DNA of 17,623 nt from Terriglobia bacterium (GCA_030040295.1 JASHTZ010000219.1:1-17623), one strand, 5' to 3'. Counted from the first letter of the stretch, positions 1 to 6,709 are shown. A program made the numbers and translations. Notes: generated from the sequence alone by a model not told the origin.

Positions 1-57
1 GAGAACGAGCACTACCTTCGTTCCGCCCACGTTAAATTCCGCGCTTTCGCCGCGCAT
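1..57 (-). CDS. Divergent gene, 5' end only (partial, unknown)
   Basis: Reading leftwards from an ATG at 57-55 there is an open frame of 19 codons to the window edge, with the N-terminus MRGESAEFNVGGTKVVLVL. An AGGGG ribosome-binding site lies about 7 bases before the ATG (near 64-69), which is the main support. The gene would be transcribed away from hutI, so 58-119 would be a shared divergent control region. The visible peptide is too short to assign to a family; it has no signal peptide and looks like a soluble beta-rich start. The alternative is chance: only 57 bases are seen. Confidence 0.4.
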   Translation of the reverse strand, partial: MRGESAEFNVGGTKVVLVL

Positions 58-82
58 TAAATTCCCCTATAGTTTCAAATGC

Positions 83-110
83 CGAGCTTCGAGTTTCGAA
101 TTTCGAGCTT
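83..110. repeat. Four tandem 7-bp units upstream of hutI
   Basis: Four head-to-tail heptamers lie directly upstream of the hutI start: CGAGCTT, CGAGTTT, CGAATTT, CGAGCTT. The first and last are identical and the middle two differ by one or two bases. The array occupies the place where a ribosome-binding site would be expected, and none is visible there. A related heptamer-periodic tract lies inside ftcD at 7647-7677. Confidence 0.8.
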
Positions 111-119
111 CAATCACCC

Positions 120-1397
120 ATGAAACGCCCCATTCCACCAAGTCTTTTCTTCCGCAACGCCTCACAGCTTCTCACGCTGTCCGGGCCGCCGATTCCGCGG
201 CGGGGCGCGGCGATGGGTGAACTGGGAATCATCCCGGATGGCGGCGTGCTGACCGAGGGGGAAAAGATTTCGAGCGCCGGGGCTTCACGTGCGCTGGAGC
301 GCGAGGCGCTCTGGCGGCGTGCCGAGGCCATTGACTGCCGGGGCCGCGTGGTGATGCCCGGCTTTGTCGATTCGCACACGCATCTGATTTTTGCCGGCGG
401 CCGCGTGAACGACTACGAGCTGCGTTTGCAGGGAAAGACATACCAGGAAATTGCCGAAGCCGGTTTCGGGATTCAATCCTCGGCGCAAAAGGTGCGGGAA
501 GCCAGCGCGGATGAATTGCAAAACCAAGCTTCGGCATTGCTTGCGCAATTTGCGGCGCATGGAACAACCACGATCGAGGTAAAAAGCGGCTACGGGCTGG
601 AAATTGATCAGGAAATGAAAATCTTGCGAGCGATTCAGTCGCTGCAAAAGGCGACGAAACTGGAATTGGTTCCAACCCTGATGGCTCTACACGCGGTCCC
701 ATCCAGCTATCGCGACCGCAGGGCCGAATACGTGGAAGAAGTGGCAACTCGCCTGGTTCCGCAAGTAGCCGGGGCGGGGTTGGCGGAGTTCATCGACTGC
801 TTCTGCGATCGCGGAGCATTCAGCGTGGAGGACTGCCGGCGCGTGCTGGAAGCGGGAAAGCGCCACGGATTGATTCCGCGCATTCATGCCGAGCAACTGG
901 CCCACACCGGAGCGGCGCGGCTGGGCATCGAGCTCGGCGCCGCCTCCGCCGACCACCTCGACATGCTGAAGGGAGCGGACTTTCGCGCCCTCGGGCGCTC
1001 CAATATTATTGCCACACTCCTGCCGGGTGCGAATTTCCACTTGGGATTAAGGTTTTATGCTCCCGCGCGCGCCTTGATCGAATATGGAGCAGCCGTGGCG
1101 CTGGCCACGGACTTCAACCCCGGCACCAGCCCCACGCTGAACATGCAATTCATCCTCTCGCTCGCCTGCGCGCAAATGCGCATGACGCCTGCGGAGGCCA
1201 TTACCGCGGCCACCATCAATGGCGCCTGCGCCGTTCGCCGCGGCGAACGCCTTGGTTCAATCGAGGCAGGGAAGCAGGCGGATTTGGTTGTGATGGACGT
1301 GGACGACTACCGTGAAATTCCGTACTACTTTGCGGTAAATCATTGCATGATGACCGTTAAGCGCGGGCGAGCGATTTACGCACCTGGCCAACTGTAG
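120..1397 (+). CDS. hutI: Imidazolonepropionase (HutI)
   Basis: This metal-dependent hydrolase of the amidohydrolase superfamily opens 4-imidazolone-5-propanoate to N-formimino-L-glutamate, the third step of histidine degradation, in the cytoplasm. The 425-residue length is close to normal (about 405-420). Visible signatures are PGFVDSHTHL with the metal ligands His86 and His88, TTIEVKSGYGLE (150-161), the metal ligand His256 in RIHAEQLAHTG, SADHLD around His279, and the metal Asp331 in ALATDFNPGTSPT. The usual GGGI loop reads GFGI at 115-118. The ATG at 120 has no clear ribosome-binding site; ATG at codon 32 is possible but would lose family sequence. The last two codons, CTG TAG, belong to a palindromic repeat that starts at 1392. 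The product is the substrate of the FtcD enzyme encoded at 6731. Confidence 0.97.
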   Translation: MKRPIPPSLFFRNASQLLTLSGPPIPRRGAAMGELGIIPDGGVLTEGEKISSAGASRALEREALWRRAEAIDCRGRVVMPGFVDSHTHLIFAGGRVNDYELRLQGKTYQEIAEAGFGIQSSAQKVREASADELQNQASALLAQFAAHGTTTIEVKSGYGLEIDQEMKILRAIQSLQKATKLELVPTLMALHAVPSSYRDRRAEYVEEVATRLVPQVAGAGLAEFIDCFCDRGAFSVEDCRRVLEAGKRHGLIPRIHAEQLAHTGAARLGIELGAASADHLDMLKGADFRALGRSNIIATLLPGANFHLGLRFYAPARALIEYGAAVALATDFNPGTSPTLNMQFILSLACAQMRMTPAEAITAATINGACAVRRGERLGSIEAGKQADLVVMDVDDYREIPYYFAVNHCMMTVKRGRAIYAPGQL

Positions 1398-1486
1398 CGA
1401 GGGTGTCCGCACCCGCGAAAACACACGCACGCTGGTGAAGGGCCACGCGAAACACCTGGTCACGGGTGGGGACACCCGCGCTACAG
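1392..1486. repeat. Palindromic interspersed repeat, copy 1 (paired hairpins)
   Basis: Two 23-bp arms, 1392-1414 and 1464-1486, are inverted copies matching at 21 of 23 positions and begin and end with CTGTAG/CTACAG. Each arm is itself a small hairpin (GGGTG-TCCG-CACCC on the left, GGGTG-GGGA-CACCC on the right). The 49-base spacer has no gene. This resembles REP/BIME-type intergenic palindromes. The left arm contains the stop codon of hutI. A second copy with the same arm order lies at 6652-6709. No transposase is nearby. Confidence 0.85.
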
Positions 1487-1501
1487 AATCCCGCGGGATC
1501 T

Positions 1502-1510
1502 TGAGGTGAT
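1502..1510 (+). promoter_or_regulatory. Strong ribosome-binding site fixing a TTG start
   Basis: TGAGGTGAT closely matches the complement of the 16S rRNA 3' end and stands 6 bases before TTG at 1517. No ATG or GTG in frame lies near this site, so it decides for TTG as the start of the amidase gene. Confidence 0.8.
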
Positions 1511-1516
1511 ACCCAT

Positions 1517-2530
1517 TTGATAAAGAAAATTGACCGAAATCGCGAATCTCTCAAATACACGATTGATTATAGGCATCCACCTCTCTTGGAAGTTGAGCCG
1601 GGAGAGTCCTTCGCTTTGGAAACAGAAGACGCTGCATCCGGAACGTATCGGAGCCTGGACGATGCGGCGTACCTGCTTGATGCCTGGTATCTGAGTTATT
1701 CTCCCAAGATGGCCAACCCCCTGACCGGGCCGGTTTACGTGCGGGGAGTTGAGCCCGGCGACACGCTCGCCGTCGAAATCGAACGCATAGACCTGGACAC
1801 ACAAGGGGCCACATACTGGCGTCCAGGGCACAGGCCGCTTGGCGATTCCATTGCGTGGGGTGATCTCAGCAAGCCCACTTTGGTTATCGGCCGCAGATTA
1901 AACGGAGAAGTGGTGATGGAGGAAGCAGCCACGTGGGAGAATGGAAGGGTTCATCGCCACCCTTTAGGGCTGCGCGTGCGCGAGTCGCCCTTTATTGGAA
2001 CCATTGCTGTGGCTCCGGAACGTGAGGTTGAAACCCCTGGGTTGGGTCAGGGAAGCTGGGGAGGAAACATGGATGTAAGGGATATCTGCCCTGGCACGCG
2101 CATCCTTCTCCCCTGCTATCATGCCGGCGCTCTGCTCTACGTCGGAGATGTTCACGCTTGCCAGGGTGATACGGAGTTTTACGGCACAGCGATGGAAATT
2201 CGGAGTACGGTTACGCTCCGTTGCGAGGTCCTGAAACACCGCAGTGTTCCCTTCGTCCGCCTGGAGAAAGCGAAGAGCATCGTTTCCGTGGCGTGTGCCC
2301 GGCCGCTTGAAGAAGCAGTCTGGCGCGCGAGCATTCAGTTGATGGAATGGCTGGTTCAGGACTTCGGTTGTACTCAGCGGGAAGCTTACCTGCTGCTTGG
2401 CGTTAATCCGGATTTTCGCATCAACGTTTATCAAATGGCTCCAATCGCCCGATTGCAGTACACGGTGGGAGCCGAAATATCGAAGGAAGCTTTGCCGAAT
2501 CGGCAACTAGAGAAAAAAAGCAAGGATTAG
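1517..2530 (+). CDS. Acetamidase/formamidase family amidohydrolase
   Basis: The protein (337 residues) belongs to the FmdA_AmdA family, which hydrolyses short aliphatic amides such as formamide or acetamide to the acid and ammonia. Visible family motifs are NPLTGPVYVRGVEPGD (67-82), PFIGTIAVAPE (158-168), GGNMDVRDICPGTRILLP (182-199) and GDVHACQGDTEFYGTAMEI (210-228), the last holding the conserved Asp211, His213 and Gln216-Gly-Asp. No signal peptide is seen, so it is cytoplasmic. The start is TTG, set by a strong ribosome site 6 bases away. The oxygenase gene follows after 8 bases, so the two are probably co-transcribed. Substrate cannot be read from sequence. Nearby hutI makes formamide conceivable, but FtcD in this window handles formiminoglutamate without releasing formamide, so that link is weak. 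Confidence 0.9.
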   Translation: MIKKIDRNRESLKYTIDYRHPPLLEVEPGESFALETEDAASGTYRSLDDAAYLLDAWYLSYSPKMANPLTGPVYVRGVEPGDTLAVEIERIDLDTQGATYWRPGHRPLGDSIAWGDLSKPTLVIGRRLNGEVVMEEAATWENGRVHRHPLGLRVRESPFIGTIAVAPEREVETPGLGQGSWGGNMDVRDICPGTRILLPCYHAGALLYVGDVHACQGDTEFYGTAMEIRSTVTLRCEVLKHRSVPFVRLEKAKSIVSVACARPLEEAVWRASIQLMEWLVQDFGCTQREAYLLLGVNPDFRINVYQMAPIARLQYTVGAEISKEALPNRQLEKKSKD

Positions 2531-2538
2531 CTGTTCCA

Positions 2539-3363
2539 ATGTCAGCCGCGAATGATTTGTGCAAAGTGCTGGTGAACCGCGATTGGGTTCGGCGCGAGCT
2601 TCCATTCCCTCACGTTGTGGCGAGCAACGTTTTCACTGCCAGCTTTTATGAGGCTTTGTCGTTACAGTTGATGGGAATGCTGGGTGGCGGGCCGGAGAAA
2701 ACCAAGCCTCCTCGGGCGATGCCTGGCCTTGATGTGTTCGGCATGGCATTTGCCCCGCCGGTCAGCGGTCCCCTGGCGGTTTTTGTCTCGCCGGCCTGGC
2801 GCGACTTGATGTGTCAACGCTTTGACATCTCTCCTACGCCGTATGTTTACGCGGGCGCCCATCATCACTCGGCGGGAAGCAAGAGCGGCTTCATTCATAC
2901 GGATTTCGGCGCGGCATGGTATGCCCACGGCAGCAATGGCAGCATCCAACTTCCCAATCATCAGCTTTGCAACTACCAGACCGGGAAAGGTGACCTGAGT
3001 GACGCGCAAAAGGTGCAGGTGGTGCGTGGGGTGGTGCTGCTGTTCTACCTGCTCAACGACGGGTGGGAACCGGGAGACGGGGGCGAAACCGGCCTCTATG
3101 CCCGCGAGGATTTGCCGGTGTCAGAGCCCTCCGCGTTCGTGCCGCCGGTCAATAACAGCCTGGTGGCGTTTGAGTGCTCGCCCGCTTCATTTCATACTTT
3201 CATCAGCAACCGCAAGCGCCCTCGAACCTCGATCACTGTCACCGTTCATCGCACCCTGGAAGACGCGGAACGCCGATTCGGCCGGGAGCACGTCAAGAAA
3301 TGTTGCGGGCGAGAGACATCGACCACCGAGGGCCGAGAGTTGGGCAGAGAAGTGCCCTCTTGA
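2539..3363 (+). CDS. Fe(II)/2-oxoglutarate-dependent oxygenase-like protein
   Basis: The 274-residue protein shows the metal triad of a prolyl-4-hydroxylase-type double-stranded beta-helix. His120-x-Asp122 lies in GFIHTDFG and the distal His219 in SPASFHTF, followed by Arg229-x-Ser231, the pattern that binds the 2-oxoglutarate carboxylate. GDGGETGLY (179-187) is the usual turn between strands. Such enzymes use O2 and 2-oxoglutarate to hydroxylate proteins or small molecules; the substrate here is unknown. It begins 8 bases after the amidase stop, with only a weak AAGGA 12 bases upstream, which suggests translational coupling. The last 25 residues or so are polar, beyond the fold, and probably disordered. 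The assignment of fold is good; the function is open. Confidence 0.82.
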   Translation: MSAANDLCKVLVNRDWVRRELPFPHVVASNVFTASFYEALSLQLMGMLGGGPEKTKPPRAMPGLDVFGMAFAPPVSGPLAVFVSPAWRDLMCQRFDISPTPYVYAGAHHHSAGSKSGFIHTDFGAAWYAHGSNGSIQLPNHQLCNYQTGKGDLSDAQKVQVVRGVVLLFYLLNDGWEPGDGGETGLYAREDLPVSEPSAFVPPVNNSLVAFECSPASFHTFISNRKRPRTSITVTVHRTLEDAERRFGREHVKKCCGRETSTTEGRELGREVPS

Positions 3364-3364
3364 T

Positions 3365-3400
3365 CTTCTCTGTGCCGCTCTCTGTATGCTCCGTGGTGAG
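3365..3400. repeat. Degenerate CTCTGTG-type interspersed repeat
   Basis: Directly after the oxygenase stop codon the sequence has the CTCTGTG / CTCTCTGTAT / CTCCGTGGTGAG pattern. Similar tracts occur at 5225-5250 (CTCTCTGTGCG then CTGTGGCGAG) and, inverted, at 17516-17528 (CCTCGCCACAGAGG). It is non-coding as far as I can see. Confidence 0.5.
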
Positions 3401-3494
3401 CCGCCCCTGTCCGCGATGAATATTTCAGCCAAAAAGTCCGGAATTGGGCTATACTTCACTGGCATTGCAGGCCCATAATCTCGCGCCTCAGGGG

Positions 3495-3504
3495 TTAGGA
3501 GGTG
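3495..3504 (+). promoter_or_regulatory. Consensus ribosome-binding site before a GTG start
   Basis: TTAGGAGGTG contains the full AGGAGGTG core and ends 10 bases before GTG at 3515. It sets the start of the first PEGA protein at GTG, which also gives a complete signal peptide. Confidence 0.75.
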
Positions 3505-3514
3505 CAAGTTTAAA

Positions 3515-4279
3515 GTGGCGAAGAAAATTCCCCTCATTCTGGCTTTTCTGCTCCTTTCTGCGTTGGCCCCTTGTGCCAAAGACCTGAGCGATTACCCTTT
3601 GAAGGTTGAAATTCTGGCGAATCACTGGGACCGGTACCGGCCCCGGCCGGTGCGCGATCCTGCCTGGTGGGTCTACCGGGTGAGCGGCCAGGGAAATATC
3701 ATCGACGGTGGCGCGGTGCGCGCGTTCGACTTCAAGTACCAAGATGCGCAGGTGGCGCGTCACACTCTTGCCAACCAGTCGTATCCGGCGCGCTGGAAGA
3801 AGCCGCAGCGCGAGCTGGAAGTTTTGACGCCCGACGTCGGGCACGAAGGAAAATACATCGCCTTCGAGATGGATACTACGGTGCTCGAAGGCGTTTATGT
3901 GGGCCGTGGCGCGAGTATGGCTGAAGTATCGCAGGCGGAATACCTGGCGCAAAAGGCCAAAGGACAAACCACCACTTCGGCAAGTGCGGGCCAGCCCGCC
4001 GGCGCAGCCTCGGCGCTGGAACAGCCTCCTGCCGCCCCTGGGACTTCGGAACAGCCTGCCGCCACCTCAAGCCTTTCCATCACTTCCACTCCTGCCGGCG
4101 CTGACATCGATGTGGACGGTGAACTGGTGGGTATGACGCCCTCGGTGCTCCAGCTTAGTTTGGGCGAGCACACCATCGTTCTGCACAAAGCCAGCTTCAA
4201 GGATTGGCAAAGGAAAATGAAAGTGGTGGCAGGAGATATCAAACTAAATGCCGATTTGGAGCCGGCAAGTGTGAATTGA
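3515..4279 (+). CDS. Secreted PEGA-domain protein, first tandem paralogue
   Basis: The 254-residue protein starts at GTG behind a consensus ribosome site. Residues 1-21 are a signal peptide with probable cleavage after APCA, before KDL; the Cys at 20 follows Pro, so it is not a good lipobox. Residues 22-142 form a domain I do not recognise, shared with the next gene (KDLxDYPLxVEI, HW, GxGNIxDG, FDFxYQ, PARWKKPQ, PDVGHxGKY, GVYV). A Pro/Ala/Gln-rich linker (about 150-185) leads to a PEGA domain (186-250: SITSTPAGADIDVDGELVG through DLEP). PEGA domains are small surface or periplasmic beta modules often found in envelope proteins. The function is unknown. The next gene starts 32 bases after the stop, so the two form an operon. 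Confidence 0.9.
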   Translation: MAKKIPLILAFLLLSALAPCAKDLSDYPLKVEILANHWDRYRPRPVRDPAWWVYRVSGQGNIIDGGAVRAFDFKYQDAQVARHTLANQSYPARWKKPQRELEVLTPDVGHEGKYIAFEMDTTVLEGVYVGRGASMAEVSQAEYLAQKAKGQTTTSASAGQPAGAASALEQPPAAPGTSEQPAATSSLSITSTPAGADIDVDGELVGMTPSVLQLSLGEHTIVLHKASFKDWQRKMKVVAGDIKLNADLEPASVN

Positions 4280-4311
4280 TAAGGGTCGAGGAAGCCGCAA
4301 AGAGGCGTTGA

Positions 4312-5019
4312 ATGAAACTTCCAAAGCTGAAAACCTGCCTGCTGTTTTTCCTGTGCATTCCGGTGCTGCCTCTTTCCGCGAAGGACTTAAACGATTATCC
4401 GCTGCGGGTCGAGATCATTTGGAAACATTGGGAGGTTTATAACCTGGCCCCCGGTTCCACCATCCCTTCTTTCGTCCACAAGGTGAACGGTCACGGCAAC
4501 ATTCATGACGGAAGCGCCGCGCAGGGATTTGACTTTGAGTATCAGGGTTCACCAAACCTCGGAGCCGCGGCGCCCAATGAGATTTTTCCAGCGAGATGGA
4601 AAAAGCCGCAGCAGGAGCTGGAACTTTTGCTGCCGGATGTCGGCCACCAGGGCAAGTATTTTACTTGCGAGCTGAAGACGCTGGTTCGCAAGGGCGTGTA
4701 CGTGCGAAGCAGCCAGGGGGTGGTGGAGATTTCGCAGGAGGATTACAAGGCAGGAAAAGTTCCTGCCCGAGAATCCGGCGCGGGGCAAGTAGCACCTCCA
4801 GCGACTTCGAAACTTTCGGTTGGATCGAATCCCGCGAGTGCCGATATCGAGGTTGACGGGGAGTTCGTGGGCACCACGCCCTCAGTTCTTGATCTCACGC
4901 CCGGCCAGCACACCATTACTTTGCAAAAAACCGGGTACAAGCCGTGGCAAAAAAAGATGGAGTTGCTCGCCGGGGAAATTACTTTGAACCCGGACTTGGA
5001 GCCCGTGAGCGCCAAATGA
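4312..5019 (+). CDS. Secreted PEGA-domain protein, second tandem paralogue
   Basis: This 235-residue paralogue of the preceding protein has an AGAGG ribosome site 6 bases before its ATG. Residues 1-23 are a signal peptide with cleavage after LSA, again just before KDL, which supports the processing site in both proteins. The unnamed domain (24-145) keeps KDLNDYPLRVEI, HGNIHDG, FDFEYQ, PARWKKPQ, PDVGHQGKY and GVYV. The linker is only about 20 residues, half that of the first copy. The PEGA domain (167-232) reads LSVGSNPASADIEVDGEFVGTTPS and ends in PDLEP. The pair arose by tandem duplication and has diverged considerably. No function can be assigned. Confidence 0.9.
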   Translation: MKLPKLKTCLLFFLCIPVLPLSAKDLNDYPLRVEIIWKHWEVYNLAPGSTIPSFVHKVNGHGNIHDGSAAQGFDFEYQGSPNLGAAAPNEIFPARWKKPQQELELLLPDVGHQGKYFTCELKTLVRKGVYVRSSQGVVEISQEDYKAGKVPARESGAGQVAPPATSKLSVGSNPASADIEVDGEFVGTTPSVLDLTPGQHTITLQKTGYKPWQKKMELLAGEITLNPDLEPVSAK

Positions 5020-5208
5020 GGCGGAGCGAGGCTTGCCGCGCGGCGAGTGAATCTGCGCGGGAAGCGAGTCTGCGAAATAAGAAACCTTCTCTCGTCACGA
5101 CGCAAAAACGCCAAGTCCCGCCAACGCATGCATTGCTTTCACCGTGCAACACCCCGTGCTCCCTGGGCGTAACCAAAGCAGGGTTTTCACCACAGTGGTC
5201 ATGGAGAA

Positions 5209-5763
5209 TTACAGACAAGACCTTCGCCTCTCTGTGCGCACTGTGGCGAGGGCTCTTTCCTGGCTGTTAGATTTTTGTGCCGGGCTCATTCCCACCGTGC
5301 GCATTTGATCCAATTCGTAAAGAAACTCGCGCCTCCGCCGCGTCTCAAGATACGCCTTGCGACTTTGCTGTGCCGGAGTTGGCTCAACTATTCGGTGAGA
5401 TTTTCGCAGCACCCTGCTCCAGTGCCCCAACTGTTCTGCCATGCCCTCTGTTTTCCGTCTAAGGTTAAGAGTTTCAGTCTGAAGGCTTGCAAACCCCGGA
5501 TCTTCTTCAAGAGAATGAAGCGCGTACCGAAGCTCGGAAGCCGACCTGCGGGCAAGGAAGAGAAAAGCGGCCAATTCCTGCCCCGTCCCGCGCTCAAACC
5601 CCTCGGCAATGCTATCAGGAATAGAAACTGCTGCTTCCTCAATCTGAATGCGCAGGAAATCGTAGGGCCGGAAGAGAGGCTGGTCTGTGAAAGCGTGCGC
5701 GGCGGCGGCCAAGTTCATGGCTGCCTGCCACAAGGGGAGCCGCTCAAACCCTTCGCCTTTCAT
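5209..5763 (-). CDS. Four-helix-bundle protein (S23/IVS family), free-standing
   Basis: The first 120 or so residues match the four-helix-bundle family first found as an intervening sequence in 23S rRNA genes: FERLPLWQAAMNLA (6-19), then EEAAVSIPDSIAEGFERGTGQELAAFLFLARRSASEL (about 42-78), whose AAVSIxxxIAEG core is the family signature. The usual Asn before IAEG is Ser here. There is no rRNA gene nearby. The role of free-standing members is unknown; they form oligomers and bind nucleic acid in related families. The start at 5763 has GAGG 5 bases upstream. At 184 residues it is longer than the usual 115-130. The basic tail from about 125 is not family sequence, and its last dozen or so residues are encoded by an interspersed repeat (5225-5250), so the 3' end may be a readthrough extension. 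Confidence 0.82.
   Translation of the reverse strand: MKGEGFERLPLWQAAMNLAAAAHAFTDQPLFRPYDFLRIQIEEAAVSIPDSIAEGFERGTGQELAAFLFLARRSASELRYALHSLEEDPGFASLQTETLNLRRKTEGMAEQLGHWSRVLRKSHRIVEPTPAQQSRKAYLETRRRREFLYELDQMRTVGMSPAQKSNSQERALATVRTERRRSCL
5225..5250. repeat. CTCTGTG-type interspersed repeat, second tract
   Basis: CGCCTCTCTGTGCGCA followed by CTGTGGCGAG resembles the tract at 3365-3400 and, in inverted form, that at 17516-17528 (11 bases CTGTGGCGAGG shared). It overlaps the 3' end of the four-helix-bundle gene. The bases between 5020 and 5224 carry further low-complexity tracts (ACGCAAAAACGCCAAG, CACCACAGTGG) but no gene. Confidence 0.5.
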
Positions 5764-5905
5764 TTCTGCCTCGGCCGGTCCGATTGCGCTTTAGTTCAGT
5801 TCTACGAAGGAAAACTCGAACCACTTGCTCTACGCAATTTCTATCGGCAGAAACCTTGCGGAGGATTAGATCGGATTTCGCTGTGGCGAGATGCGGTGAA
5901 GCCCC

Positions 5906-6538
5906 TCAGACCCCGCCGTCGAGTGCCAGCGTCACATCCTGCGATGCGTTTGCGGATGCGGGTTGGCGTTTGCAGCGGGTTGCCGCATCGCGCACCCACC
6001 AGCCGATCAGCGGGAAACAGAAAATAGCGAAGAGCGTCATTTCCGCGGAGCGCGTTCCGTGCGGCATGTATTTCCAGGAAACATCGCGCACGATGGGCGC
6101 GAGAAGCAACAGCACAGCGGCGACGTGTAATCTTCCCATCAACAGCCAGAGGGCGCACACCACTCCCATCGAACCGAGGAAAAGGTACGCCGTAAAACCC
6201 CAGCGGCCGAGGATCGCCAGGGGAGGAAAAAGGATGAGGGGAATGTGAAAAAGGACGAGGGGAAGATGAAAAAGGTAGAGCGCCCCAATGGCAAAGATCC
6301 ATCTTCCGCGATTCCAGGGGGGCGTTACGGCGCCGGTGGTCAACAGCAGGCAGAATGCGACCATCACCAGCCAGATTCCCGGTCCCAGCCAACTGATCGC
6401 CTCAGCCAGCAGCATGGCCCGGTGAGCGTGCGGACTCCGGGTCATGTTCATCAGCGTCCGAATCAGCGCGTCGTTGGCGAAAATCAGAATCGCGCCGACG
6501 AGGGTAAATGTAAGAATAGGGTACCGCGATGGTTTCAT
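5906..6538 (-). CDS. Multi-pass inner-membrane protein, unknown
   Basis: The 210-residue protein is very hydrophobic, with about six membrane segments near residues 8-26, 46-68, 80-108, 113-133, 136-150 and 164-187, and a short polar C-terminal tail (KRQPASANASQ). I recognise no family or catalytic motif. ATG at 6538 is preceded by GGAG at 5 bases, and a strong promoter lies 21 bases upstream. Residues about 88-108 contain a repeated unit (LFHLPLV, LFHIPLI, LFPPLAI) encoded by 21-bp tandem repeats, so that segment has probably grown by slippage. The four-helix-bundle gene starts 142 bases after its stop and may be read from the same promoter, but there is no functional link I can see. Confidence 0.75.
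   Translation of the reverse strand: MKPSRYPILTFTLVGAILIFANDALIRTLMNMTRSPHAHRAMLLAEAISWLGPGIWLVMVAFCLLLTTGAVTPPWNRGRWIFAIGALYLFHLPLVLFHIPLILFPPLAILGRWGFTAYLFLGSMGVVCALWLLMGRLHVAAVLLLLAPIVRDVSWKYMPHGTRSAEMTLFAIFCFPLIGWWVRDAATRCKRQPASANASQDVTLALDGGV
6227..6280. repeat. 21-bp tandem repeat inside the membrane-protein gene
   Basis: Units 6227-6247 and 6248-6268 both begin AAAAAGGA(T/C)GAGGGGAA and match at 18 or more of 21 positions. A third, partial unit runs 6269-6280. On the coding (minus) strand each unit is seven codons, so the reading frame is kept and a membrane segment gains LFHxPL repeats. Confidence 0.8.
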
Positions 6539-6558
6539 TGCGGCTCCGAATCAAGGAT

Positions 6559-6586
6559 ATTATAACAGGTTATGTCAAGCGCTCAA
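6559..6586 (-). promoter_or_regulatory. Sigma70 promoter for the membrane protein
   Basis: On the minus strand a perfect -10 TATAAT (6564-6559) has TTGAGC (6586-6581) 16 bases upstream. A second TTGACA sits between them, too close to the -10 to act as a -35. The predicted transcript starts about 12-15 bases before the ATG at 6538. Confidence 0.6.
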
Positions 6587-6651
6587 ACTTACCAAAGTTA
6601 ATAAATCATAGTGACGAAATGTCTGGGCGGCGCGGGCGTCTCGCCATCTGG

Positions 6652-6709
6652 CTGTAGCGCCGGTGTCCCCACCGGCGTAAAGGCCTCGGGTGGGGCACCC
6701 CTGCTACAG
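6652..6709. repeat. Palindromic interspersed repeat, copy 2
   Basis: The left arm (6652-6677) starts CTGTAGCG and contains the hairpin CCGGTG-TCCC-CACCGG. The right arm (6687-6709) reads GGGTGGGGCACCCC and ends CTACAG. It is the same family and arm order as 1392-1486, but the spacer is only about 9 bases instead of 49. It ends 21 bases before the ftcD start codon and so would lie in the leader of that mRNA or in its promoter. Confidence 0.85.

Noticed and set aside
229..1040. Long open frames on the minus strand opposite hutI
   Set aside because: They are antisense shadows of a high-GC gene; their translations are Arg/Pro-rich with no family features.
3364..3514. TATACT hexamer near 3450 as a promoter for the PEGA operon
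   Set aside because: No acceptable -35 lies 15-19 bases upstream, so I do not list it.
5275..6248. Plus-strand frames opposite the four-helix-bundle and membrane-protein genes
   Set aside because: The minus-strand proteins show a family signature or clear membrane segments with promoter and ribosome sites; the plus frames show neither.
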